From: Odiellus spinosus
Lineage: Eukaryota; Arthropoda; Arachnida; Opiliones; Phalangiidae
Reading direction: 5' to 3'
NCBI GenBank assembly: GCA_963920705.1
Contig: OY987227.1
Location: forward strand, 25,897,935-25,961,934
Length of the DNA stretch: 64,000 nucleotides
In this document: one piece after another, positions 34,916 through 45,223 of the stretch
Position numbering within the stretch: the stretch's first letter is position 1
Layout: every line of letters begins with the position of its first letter
Translations under genes and position numbers: made by a program
The notes under the pieces: model-generated
Database searches by the model: none
Told to the model about the DNA's origin: nothing
What the model saw: the letters and a program-made list of their open reading frames with translations, nothing else

Positions 34916-36040
34916 TAAATATAAGTTTTTAAACCATAACCCAAGAAGTCAAGTACCTTAAATAGTGTTTCGGTCACAGTTAAAATGCATCTAGCCGACC
35001 AAATTAAATTAATAGACGAGTTTATCATTAAAACGTACAATTTTAATTATATGCCCCACTAATTTCAAATTATCATGGAATCAATTTCACGTATCATATT
35101 ATAAATTAAGGTTTGAAACTGAATCAATATATATTTAGTCCACGGTTTCGGATGCAATTAGTTGCGAAGCTGGCCTAGCTGCGTGACTTAGATTTGCGTA
35201 ATGACTCGAGCCAATGATTTTATAACAATCCCACCTTTTATCCCTATTGCGTGTAATCTTGTGAACGAATTAAGACCGCTTGGTCACTCAATCCAATTTA
35301 TGAAATGTATAATTACAGTCAATATCATATATCAATTACAGTACATTCAAAGCTATAGGTATCAAGTTCTATTACCTTTTTGGAATCGAATTCAAGTAAA
35401 GATATTACGCACTCTATTATAGATTAGTATGTGCTGAAATTTCATAGTTCACCACCATACTGTACAGTATATTAATGACGTTCTCATTAATATCATACAA
35501 TTGCTATTAAAGAGATAGCATCACATGGTTTTGGGAACATTGCTTCATTATTCTAACGTGTTTAGGGGGATAATAATGTTGATTTTGCTACGTAGAAGGC
35601 AACCACCGGGGCTTAGCCAATAATATGTGGTTGCCTGAACAATACACAGTATAGCAGGTAAATCATGCTTCAAGTTTACAAGGCATATTATGATTGGTAT
35701 GTGGTTCTGAATGTTTTGTCGTCAGAGCTTTCGCCCGAGGAGAGGAAAAATCCATAAACTCTAAACGGTCGAGATTCGGAATTCGAAATCTAGCGGTTGA
35801 GATTGGAACTAAGTAAGCAGTGCTAATATTGCATTGAACTTTCTAGACGTTTACGGGGGTGCAACTCTGGCTTTCAAGTTTGATGAAAATTAATTAGATT
35901 ATTACGCGTCAAACGCAATCCTGTATAAATCACTAGCCTATCAACTGAACTTACTAACTCGTCCTAGTCCAATATATTATTAACGTTCTTTAAAACAAAA
36001 ACGTAAAAACCTATATTTCTTAGCCATGAAGTAGTAACCA
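34916..36040. other. Single-copy DNA with a small hairpin
   Basis: AGGCAACCAC and GTGGTTGCCT, about 20 bp apart at 35588-35628, form a perfect 10-bp stem. No gene is supported. Confidence 0.4.
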
Positions 36041-36254
36041 TTCGTTTAATACACCATTTAGCCATTACTTGGGGCGTCATATCGGCATAGGGCGAACTTT
36101 CACTTGGTGAAAATGGCAGGAAAAAACCAACATGGGGTAATACGCGGGATACTACGCGCGCCTCACCAAGTGAACGTTCTTTTTCTCGCCACTAGTAAGC
36201 GTTTCGAGCGCGGGCATGCGCACTATGGAAGAGCAAAGTGGTGTATTGAATAAT
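36041..36254. mobile_element. Palindromic MITE (AATACACCA ends, CACTTGGTGA core)
   Basis: TTTAATACACCATTT near the left end is mirrored by AAAGTGGTGTATTGAA at the right. Further in, TTCACTTGGTGA (36109) is mirrored by TCACCAAGTGAA (36163). The two nested inverted pairs and a length near 215 bp suggest a degraded MITE. Exact ends and target site are uncertain. The middle is GC-richer (CGCGGGATACTACGCGCG). Confidence 0.55.
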
Positions 36255-38201
36255 AATCATACATGTTCTTCATTTAAATTATCTCCCCATTTAAAAAAAA
36301 AATGTTTTCGTACCAATTAAAAGTTTGACGAGATGATGATTTCCCTTTAATAATTATCTTAAAGTTCGGTATATTTGATATTCTATATTAATACCCTGAT
36401 TAAATTTCTAAGAGAAACACAAAGCGTGATTGAAACATATCCTTTATTTTATATTAGAAAATTTCAAGCTCAAAATTTTCCACAATGGGTATATGTTGCA
36501 GAGGGCTTTATAATATGCTGCGGAGCAAAAGGGTTGAGATTTTAAGCGAGGGAACGGGGTCGTTATTATAGTATATATATACATTGTGTCGTGTCAAGCC
36601 CTGGCGTCCTGCCGAGATTGGGAAATCTTTAACTAACTTATAAGGGTAGTTGAGGGCTCGGGTAGGCCCAACTATAGTCACGTTCAATTACAACCCTGGC
36701 GTGATATTCGGACTAATACGGCGCTGGTTCCTCGCGGGAGAGAATCAAGAAGGGAAAGCTACGCGTAGGAAATCTTATTATATAACTTAAAGTCCGGTTA
36801 TAGTTATACTTTAGGTAAACTCCGAGGCTCTATGAGCTACTTAGCTTGATTAAAAGTAAATTAAAGCTTTATCATTTATTTTTGAAGTCGCAAACCCCAT
36901 TATTTCATGGCGTCAAGCCTACTTATTTTAATAGTCAGCACGCGGTTCTTAAAATATTAAGACAAAATTGTATACGTATAACCAACGCGAAGTTACAAAA
37001 TTTTAAAGGCTGGATGAAGAGGATTATGCAGATATTTTGGTATTATAATGAAAAGCACACAGTTGAGAACGTTTGAAGTTTGCATGGTTAAGTAGGGGAG
37101 GGTGCTTGAAAAGCTCCGGCAATTGGAGCATTAGCCATGCGACCATAATGTTTTCTATGAAACATTAAATCAATTTTAAAGATATTTCTGAAATTCATGA
37201 AAAATTCATGACATCCTCACTTTAAATGGCGCGTATACCATAAGAGCTGTATATAATATATTAGATTCAACGAGTATAACTTCTACTATTAACATTTATA
37301 ATTAACTACGGGCGTTTAACGCAAAAAACTACACCTCAAAAAAGCTATTTGTTTAATTAAATTTAGGAGGTTTTTCCTATTATATATGTAACACAGCGGT
37401 AATTCTAAGGATTTTGTAAGGGTAAAAAATTCTAGCAAGCCGAGGAGAGGAAGAACAAAATAAATAAGGTAAACCTTCGGTAAATGAGATTTCTGCCTGG
37501 TTAAATATTAAAACATAAGCCTTGGAAAATGACGTAAAATACGTTTCTAACCCAAAATAATATCTCGCAGACAGTTTGAGGGAAAAGGTTTGCCGCGTTC
37601 GTTGTATCACTCTGCTTTCACTGGCGATTTTTCTCAAAGAAGGCGGAAGACGGAAATTTCGCTTCAAAATTTACATTTTTCGAATGCAAATTTGTTTCGG
37701 ATGGAAACAAATTCTCGGCTGCAATTGTTTAAATTGTTCCTATTCGCGTATTCTATTAAAAATGAATGAAACCTAGCAACACGTGATTTCAAATCAATGT
37801 TCATAAGCGCCTTATTGCGCTCGTCAAAAATATCAGAGTTAATGATTAAAAGTGTCCATGATTGGCCTGGGAAAAAATTTGAAAGGGCAAAAAGCCATAA
37901 AAGAAAATTCGAAGCGTCAAAAGGCGAAAACCCTGAAAATTCGCCCAGTGGGAACAGGTTATTGAAGATACTGGACATAGAAATAACAGGTCGATGATTT
38001 TATCAACTAAATAATAGGGTGCGCAGCCGTAAGAATCGTAACCAAGTGTACACGCGAGACACGACATGTCCCTTACCCGAAATGATAAAACGCATTAACT
38101 TTAAATATTTAAGTTACCGAAAAGTAAATATTACAAATCGAAAAAAACTTCAAAAAAGTATATTTAGATTGGAATGTTTTGAATAACTTTATAAATTTCC
38201 A
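36255..38201. other. Single-copy DNA without supported genes
   Basis: The frames at 37380-37978 overlap on both strands and show no recognised motif. ATCCTCACTTTAA at 37213 resembles a TTAA GAGGCTG-family right end but is isolated. Confidence 0.35.
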
Positions 38202-38644
38202 TTAAAGGGAGAATGCAACCTAATTACAAGTGATTTTTTGATGGATTCCTTATCATTTAAATAGGCCTAATCCATCGATAAAAAGTTTACAATACAAATA
38301 TTAAACTAGAAATAAATTTAAAACTTACCCTGGAAATAGGCTTAGTGGGATTCATGGAGATCCTGAATCGCGTCCGTGTAAGGTCTAGCGACCAATGAGC
38401 AAAGGCCCGTCGTTCACGCGAGATCTCCGCGAGACTTACGTCGCGCGCGATTGGTCGCTAAACCTTACACGCGAGGAAAACAGGACCTCCATGAATCCCA
38501 TTAAGCCTATTTTCAGGCTAAGTTTTAAATTTATTTCTAGTTTAATACTTGTTTGTAAATATTTTCAGTAGTGGATTAGTTCTATTTAAACAACAAGGAA
38601 TCGATAAAAAAATCACTTGTTGTTAGGTTGCATTCTCCCTTTAA
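38202..38644 (-). mobile_element. 440-bp TTAA hairpin element, copy 3 (inverted)
   Basis: The whole unit including the asymmetric loop is the reverse complement of copies 1, 2 and 4. The loop segment GAGCAAAGGCCCGTCG here corresponds to CGACGGGCCTTCGCTC in copy 1. TTAA is intact at both ends and the arms complement each other. Confidence 0.93.
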
Positions 38645-38707
38645 GAACAATAAAACGAATTACGAGCAGTGTTTATTTATTATTTTTTGAAGGAAAGAAG
38701 GATTAAC

Positions 38708-38925
38708 TTAAGCCCCGTTTTCAATCAAGATTTTTTTAATCAAAAAAAGTAACTAAACAAATTAACAAGTTACTTTTTTGGCCGGTTACGTTAGTGATCT
38801 ACAAAATAATTATACGCTGATTACAAAATAATATTTCACCTAAAAAGATCATTGAGTACTTGCTTCCAATAAAGCCAACTACACATCATGGCCAAAAGAA
38901 ACCTTGATTGAAAACGCATCTTTAA
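38708..38925. mobile_element. TTAA-flanked MITE (CGTTTTCAATCAAG ends)
   Basis: CGTTTTCAATCAAGATTT near the left end pairs with the complement of AAACCTTGATTGAAAACG at the right, and TTAA borders both sides. The arms are about 25 bp and the length is 218 bp. It starts 64 bp after the hairpin element. Confidence 0.7.
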
Positions 38926-38960
38926 GCTACCTATTTGCTAACCGACTTAATATATATTAC

Positions 38961-39150
38961 TTAAAGTAAGGCTGTGACTTCACGAAATAGAAATTGAGTA
39001 GCATTTTCGGACAAATCGTAAAAATAAAAAAAACTATTCAAAATATATGCAGCGTAGAAAAAATTACAATGACAGTAAAAATTCAGTTACAACAATTTTG
39101 CCCATAGGTAACGATATCCAAAAATAGTCTACATAGACTAAAAAAAAACG
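38961..39150 (+). mobile_element. Partial TTAA GAGGCTG-family element
   Basis: TTAAAGTAAGGCTGTGAC at the left and then AAATTGAGTAGCATTTTCGG are shared with the element at 39591, and TTACAATGACAGTAAAA is shared with the 25 kb copy. No right end is visible, and the boundary at 39150 is approximate. Confidence 0.6.
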
Positions 39151-39590
39151 TTTCCGGAATATTTAGTACACATAGAGAGCACTATTATTTCTACTCCGAA
39201 ATCGGCTTTAATAATTGACTACGGTACTATAGCGTGGAATAGGTAGTATTTTATACACACGTAATTATATAAAGAGTGACGTAGATCGTACATTAACTAT
39301 AATTAAATATTTCCCGAAGTATACGGAGGTCGTATACGTAATTCGGAACTATATAAGTATATATTATATTGATCCGATGGTGAGGAGTTAGGGGGCCAGC
39401 AAAATTATTTACGAAGCGAACCATACGTATTTAGCGATTAAAAAGAAACGGAAGGCGAAAGAAATAACTTATTCCCACCACGCGATCGATCACGCGAGGT
39501 TAAAAAATAAATATTATACGAAAGAGAAAATTAATTATTAATAAACTGCACTGTTATCAATATTCGTTATTGGATTGTTAGTACGCTTGT

Positions 39591-40224
39591 TTAAAGCGAG
39601 GCTGTCACGGTTTATTCATTTTCAAATGGAAATTGAGTAGCATTTTCGGAAAACTCGTTAAAAAACGATTCAAAATATATATATACATATGAGAAGGTTT
39701 ATCAATTTATTCCGTAATACTTAAAACGAAACAAAAAATCATCACCCCTATCTGGCTCGAGTGATTTGGACTCTTCCTCGATATTTTGAGTCGGGGGAGA
39801 GGGACGAAATTTAGGCGGGCCGCGCTTGCCTATATTGTCTTCCCCACTAACAAAAAATACAAATTTATAATCGCCATTTTCGAAATTTTTAAAATAAAAA
39901 TTTCCCGCAAATACTACGTCATCCCTTTCATCACGTGGCTATTGATGAGTCTACAGTTGATTCTCGCGTATTATGGCACATGGTAAGGTTGCTTTCGCGC
40001 GGTATTTTTCGTAAAAGTACTTAATCCTGAAAGCCCTACCTTTGATATGAAAATTATCACGAATTATGTCATATATCTGGGATCAAAATTATCTATTTTT
40101 TCAAACCATTTCTTAAATACGCCTCAACCCAGAGATGGTTTAACATTTTGAATATGATTTTTTAATATTATGATAGAAAATATAATCCATATGCATTAAA
40201 AAAATGGTGGCAGCCTCACTTTAA
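39591..40224 (+). mobile_element. 634-bp TTAA element (GAGGCTG family)
   Basis: Left end TTAAAGCGAGGCTGTCAC and right end GTGGCAGCCTCACTTTAA form a 17-bp inverted repeat with TTAA at each side. The interior includes AAATTGAGTAGCATTTTCGG (shared with 38961) and a block around ACTACGTCAT (shared with 25.0 kb). It also holds the 50-bp block at 39733-39782 that recurs at 54352. No transposase is encoded; the 66-codon frame inside is repeat-derived. Confidence 0.7.
39733..39782 (+). repeat. 50-bp conserved block Y, copy 1
   Basis: TCATCACCCCTATCTGGCTC followed by GAGTGATTTGGACTCTTCCT and CGAT is almost identical to 54352-54402, while flanks on both sides are unrelated. Only two or three bases differ. 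Confidence 0.8.
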
Positions 40225-41162
40225 CCATTGGCAAAGACTTAATCGTTGTTTATCCATATAAAATATCTGGGAAATAAGCAATATCCTCTTCACAGATATA
40301 CAGATAAATATATAATAGTATGCTATGAATTCTCGATTACATATTTATATCTATGTTTCTCGTGGCTTCATGACGTCAAATGAAAAAGAAAAATAAGTGG
40401 AAATGTCGAATATTTTATTTCGCGGCATAAAATGCATTTTGAGGAGACATTTCAAGTCTAGGTTCTTGATTTTTCAAAGGCGATACTAATGTATGTGAGA
40501 CGTTCATTTCATACTGCATACACAGCCAATCAACGTATTCCCACAATATTTTACTTCACCACGTATAAATTTATGTTTAAATACTCTTTAGTCCAGCTTG
40601 ATTAAATAATCATTTAAGTAAAAAAATGTAAAATTCAATCAATTTTGGCAGAGTTATTCGTGAAAGCTAGGTTTCGATGAATGGCACCGACGATTTAAAA
40701 TGAGAATATATGTCCATTCAAAAATGAAACTTTGGTAAACGGACTCGAAATTATATCTGTCCATTCCAAATTGTAACTTTGGTTAAGAGACTAATTATAT
40801 CTGTCCATTCCAAGTTGTAATTTACAACTGTGACACTAACCTAGTACTTGTGACACAAATACAATTACTTTCTAGTTGCCTAGCAATTAGGTTTTTTATT
40901 AATTATTGGGCCTAATTTCGGCAATTTTTCTTAATTAATATGGATAATATTGACAATCATCTGATTTAACGTAATTCATGATCCCTGACATTAATAGCTT
41001 CAATTAGAATAAAAGGATACAGCGGTTAGACCATTTAGACCACAAAATTAAATTTATATAAACTATAAAGAAATTCTGATATAAAAAAATGATTTTCATG
41101 ATTTCTCTTTAAACTTCTAGAATTCTCTAAAACCAGCCCCTAAATTTTACAGGTCTTAAATA
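40225..41162. other. AT-rich DNA containing a short tandem array
   Basis: Apart from the array at 40703-40830 I see nothing to support. Confidence 0.4.
40703..40830 (+). repeat. Imperfect tandem array of 43-48 bp units
   Basis: ATATGTCCATTCAAAAATG, ATATCTGTCCATTCCAAATT and ATATCTGTCCATTCCAAGTT occur at about 40708, 40753 and 40798, the first two followed by GAAACTTTGGTAAA or GTAACTTTGGTTAA. Related units lie at 32803-32850. Confidence 0.75.
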
Positions 41163-41180
41163 CTCTAGTGTGAACGAACC
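41163..41180 (+). mobile_element. Solo right end of the TTCACACT family
   Basis: CTCTAGTGTGAACGAACC matches the right end CTCTAGTGTGAACGCGGC of the copy at 42544-42726. No left part is visible. Confidence 0.4.
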
Positions 41181-41212
41181 TTCAATGTTCTGATATCTAA
41201 CTTACTTAATAG

Positions 41213-41549
41213 CAGAAGCCGATGAAACCCTCCTTTGAAGTCTACTACTCCAATGTTCCATATAGCGCTCCTCTCTGTATGGGTAAAATTCCCAATTTTA
41301 CGAGTTAGAAGGGGTCCTACTTCATCCCCCCTGTCTACGGAAAATAGGAAATTCTCTCTCTCCACAAACGACGACGTTTTTTGGACGAACTCCAAGGCTG
41401 CTAGAGATATTCGCTCGACGAGCTCCCGCTCCGAAAATATCTACCGTTAGGAGGCGTACGGATCGCGCCTTTTGAGAATAACCCATACAGAGAGGGGTAG
41501 ACAAGACCCGGGAGTAATAGACTTCGAAGGAGGGTGTCATCGGCTTCTG
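41213..41549 (+). mobile_element. CAGAAG-family MITE, copy 8 (subfamily B)
   Basis: Both ends are intact, with one change in the right repeat (GGGTGTCATC). A perfect 7-bp duplication TTAATAG lies at 41206-41212 and 41550-41556. The interior is subfamily B (GAGTTAGAAGG, GAGAATAACCC). Confidence 0.97.
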
Positions 41550-41556
41550 TTAATAG

Positions 41557-42543
41557 CTATAGGCTCGTACGAACCAAGTTGCGCAAATTAATCCCAGGTG
41601 CGCAAAATAGTACAATTACATTTAAGACAACAGCGACGCTGTTTACTCTCCCGAGACTATATAATCTAGTGCCAATGCATAAATAATCTTAATACATGGA
41701 AATCAAAACGACCTAACTGTCCATTTTCGGCGAATAACGTATGGTTCGATCCACCCGATCATTTTCATGACGAATCCCTTTTTGCAAAATATGATTGATG
41801 TATAAAAAGGAAAAAGGAAATAAGAAACTTAACCTTCTCCTTCTTGGGGCATAAACTCTTCCTATCAACTCGCGGTTCCAACCCTCTCAATTAAGGCCAT
41901 CGCTGAAGCAACGGCCACTGGTCAAAAGCCCATCTTTATTTCCTTTGTTCTGTCTTAGCATTTTTTGTTTTTTATTCTAGGGCCCTTTTTTTTGGTGTCC
42001 GTTTAAAATAAATGGGTTAAGATATTACGGGGGCCATTCTATAGTTGCGCGTTGTTTTTATGTCGTCGAAAAACGCGACACGACGCGCTATCTTTAGGAT
42101 AAAAAGAAGGCGCGAGAGGTTATGACAACGGAACAGCGAAATCTGGCACGCGGGAAGCCAATATCCGAACGGACAGTTTACCGATTAGGCCACTATCTTA
42201 AACCAGTCATCTCTGGAATGCCGGTCAAGCTTCAACCTCCTCAGGCCTCTTCCGACCCCAATTTCGTTTCTGCACTGTACCATATCGTTTCAGGATGAAG
42301 ATACGGCAGAAATGGATGACCGAAACTATACCGAGCCTGTCTAAAAACGAAAAGCTGAAAAGGGATACTTAAAGAAAAAGCCACGTGAAAAATTGAGATT
42401 TCAATATATTTTGAACAATTACAACAAAATCGGCTAACAAACAATATACCTGTTTTAGAATATCAGAATTAATTTAAATCGAAGTTAAAACTAACTGAAG
42501 AACGGCTTCTACTCAAAACGTCTCGTTAATTAAGTTTATCTAA
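41557..42543. other. Single-copy DNA without supported genes
   Basis: A GC-richer patch at about 42040-42270 has only short frames. Nothing else is visible. Confidence 0.4.
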
Positions 42544-42726
42544 AGCTACGTTCACACTTGACATTTTGAAAGCGTTTTCAAACCGTTTCTAATGTTCAAA
42601 TCGACTCTTTAAGATATTTATTGGGTTTCTTATTCAAAGATATACACGGCTGACCCCATAATTTTATAGTTTGACCTTTCCAAAACGGTTTATAACAGTT
42701 TCAAAGTCTCTAGTGTGAACGCGGCT
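42544..42726 (-). mobile_element. TTCACACT-end MITE, copy 3
   Basis: Ends AGCTACGTTCACACTTG and TAGTGTGAACGCGGCT form an inverted pair. Inner blocks CAAACCGTTTC at left and CCAAAACGGTTTATAAC at right extend the symmetry. It aligns closely with 56640-56803, and the complement of its right half matches the left half of 9641-9826. Confidence 0.75.
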
Positions 42727-42860
42727 TAAATATACCATACCGTTTTCTTTTAAAAAAAATTAATTTATATATTAACCATGGAAAATAACAAGTTTAATAA
42801 ATCAGAATTAATATTTTTCCAAGTCTGTGACTCGGTTTTAGCTTTCCCAATGTACGTGAC

Positions 42861-43198
42861 CAGAAGCCGATGAAACCCTCCTTTGAAGTCTATTACTACC
42901 GGGTCTTGTCTACCCCTCTCTGTATGGGTTATTCTCAAAAGGCGCGATCCGTACGCCTCCTAACGGTAGATGTTTTCGGAGCGGGAGTTCGTCGAGCGAA
43001 TATCTCTAGCAGCCTTGGAGTTCGTCCAAAAAACGTCGTCGTTTGTGGAGAGAGAGAATTTCCAATTTTCCGTAGACAGGGGGGGATGAAGTAGGACCCC
43101 TTCTAACTCGTAAAATTGGGAATTGTACCCATACAGAGAGGAGCGCTATATGGAACATTGGAGTAGTAGACTTCAAAGGAGGGTTTCATCGGCTTCTG
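42861..43198 (-). mobile_element. CAGAAG-family MITE, copy 9 (subfamily B)
   Basis: Both ends are intact. A perfect 7-bp duplication ACGTGAC lies at 42854-42860 and 43199-43205. The interior is subfamily B. Confidence 0.97.
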
Positions 43199-43205
43199 AC
43201 GTGAC

Positions 43206-44002
43206 GTAATATTCTTTAAACATCTTTAAATATTCGTAACTTTTTTTATTTAAACGAAATTAATTTTTAAATAACCATTTGCTTACACCTTTAGGGAAAA
43301 GGGTTGGCTTCTGGTTTGGAAGAACGCTATCCATGAGATAAACCACCGAAGGAAACGAAGAAATAGGAGATGAGAGAAAGGCAGGCGTGAGGAGCTAGGA
43401 CTTTGGGGCAAAAATGCGATCTAAAATCAATTTCTGTCGTATGCCAGGAAACGGTGCGGGCATTAATCAGGGCTTTTCCGCTTCTCGACTCTGATATACG
43501 TTCTTCTCCTCGTTTTAAGAAGAGATAGCGAGCAATACGGCCGCGTCTTTAAAAGGCCGGTTGGCCACTAGCGGGCTTAAAGCGGCTAACAACCCTTTTT
43601 CCTCCACCCCTCTTAGTGTCCTTATAGAGAAGGCCGACTTTTTATGACCAAAGTCTTAAACTGGATAGACGCGTTAGGCGAACTATATGACGCGGACAAG
43701 AGATCAGTTACCGTATTTTCGGCGTTAACGCTTTACGAGAAAACAGGGCCTTGTTTCATCTTATAAGACCCAAGTCTCTAATAGAGTTTATAAGAGAAAG
43801 AGCTAAGCGCTAATAGGACGTTTAAAAGAAGTAATTAATGAAGATAGACATTGTAAATATAAGAACCTTCATGCGATTAAAAAAAGGTTTAAAAAAAGGT
43901 TTGAAAATTTTACACGCTACTTTAATATTTATCGAAACTTTAAATTCAATTATTTTAAGTTTAAAGGGAGAATGAAGAGCAAAATTAAAAGATTTTTACA
44001 TT
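43206..44002. other. Single-copy DNA
   Basis: GTTTAAAGGGAGAATGAAGA at about 43960 matches a TTAA-family left end but lacks a right partner. No gene is supported. Confidence 0.4.
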
Positions 44003-44302
44003 AGCCGCGTTCATACTAGGCCTTTGAATCGATTTAAACCGTTTCAAAACGTTTCGCTAGAGTCGCATGAACAGGAAACCGTCTTTTCTGAAATCGATTT
44101 GATTCGATTTCTCGAAACCGCTTCGAGAACCAGTTTCATACCGATTCGGCTGGTTTCAACAACCGCTAGATTAAGCTACGATAAATCGATTTATAAAGAT
44201 AAAGTGTGAACGCGAGACGCTTAAAAAGATTCCTGCCGATATGAATATCGGTTTGATTTTACCGTTTCAAATCGATTAAGAAATGCTAGTGTGACCGTAG
44301 CT
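44003..44302 (+). mobile_element. TTCACACT-end MITE, copy 4 (long form)
   Basis: Ends AGCCGCGTTCATACTAGG and CTAGTGTGACCGTAGCT are an inverted pair. Its interior (AACAGGAAACCGTCTTTTCT, TTTCTCGAAACCGCTTCGAG) is shared with the adjacent copy at 44350 and, inverted, with 943-1238. Length is 300 bp. Confidence 0.8.
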
Positions 44303-44349
44303 ATATTCTACTAAGGCACTAATAATTAGGGCTTTTTCTGTATTACAAT

Positions 44350-44615
44350 AGCCGCGTACATACTAGGACTTGGAATCGATTTATACCTTTTGAAGATGTT
44401 TCGTTAGAGTCGTGTAAACAGGAAACCGTCTTTTCTCGAATCGATTTGATTCGATTTCTCGAAACCGCTTCGAGAACCAGTTCCATACCGATTCGGTTTC
44501 AACAAGCTACGATAAATCGATTTAACAAAGATAATTTGTGAACACATGACGTATAAAATTCGAATATCAGTTTGATTTCACCGATTTAAATCGATTAAGA
44601 AATGTGACCGTAGCT
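44350..44615 (+). mobile_element. TTCACACT-end MITE, copy 5 (long form)
   Basis: It lies 48 bp after copy 4, in the same orientation, and shares most of its interior, with small deletions (for example the GGTTTCAACA region is shortened). Ends are AGCCGCGTACATACTAGG and GTGACCGTAGCT. The pair could be two insertions or a tandem duplication followed by divergence. Confidence 0.8.
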
Positions 44616-45055
44616 AGTGTTTTTGAATTTTGGAAAAAATCGGAAAGATTCAGATTTTAGAAAATAAGTTCTTAAATTGACGGGAAAAAGGTGTAGAGTT
44701 TTTTAATTTGTAGGCAAATACTGATTACTAAAACTACACCACCATTTCACATTTTATTTCTCTGGGATGCCGGGTAACCCGTAACGCCATCTATCGAGAT
44801 TGTAATTTCAAAGAGTACTGAAGAATATTCCCCAAACAGTAGAGAACAAAGAACAAAAGCCATTTCAAAGAATCAGACTTTGCTTTTTAACGATTTGAGT
44901 GGAAGGTTCGGTTCATTTTTTATAATGGCATCCACTACCTTTGTAGACTTACTTTCCCACCAATATACCTTAAATCTGTTCACTCGGGCTTTTTTCAAGG
45001 TAGATCGACGTGTATGTAACAACATTTAAACATCGCTAAAAGAAGGACTTCAAAC
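44616..45055. other. Single-copy DNA
   Basis: Nothing I can support. Confidence 0.4.
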
Positions 45056-45223
45056 TTTTGGGGTTTGAACAAGATAATCCACAAATATTTGGTTTAATCA
45101 GTTAACTATTATTAATAATAATCAGTTAAATATTTCGATTACATTGGACTTTCCGTGGATAATTTCAAATTACGAATAAAAATAAAATAATCTGAAAATA
45201 TATCTTCCAAACCCCATCCTCTA
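45056..45223. mobile_element. TA-flanked MITE (GAGATCGGGG family), copy 3, degraded
   Basis: The ends GGGGTTTGAACAAGATAAT and CTTCCAAACCCCATCCTC are eroded versions of the family's repeats. Interior blocks ATCCACAA, AATCAGTTAA and TTCGATTACATTGGACTTTC match copies 1 and 2. Confidence 0.6.

Noticed and set aside
24873-39986. Shared peptide IIAIFEIFKIKIS in two frames as evidence of a gene family
   Set aside because: Both frames lie in copies of one TTAA element. DNA-level relatedness explains the match.
9620-43975. Isolated TTAAAGGGA motifs (about 9620, 31855, 43960 and others) as complete elements
   Set aside because: No matching inverted terminus was found within a reasonable distance, so they are at most solo ends.
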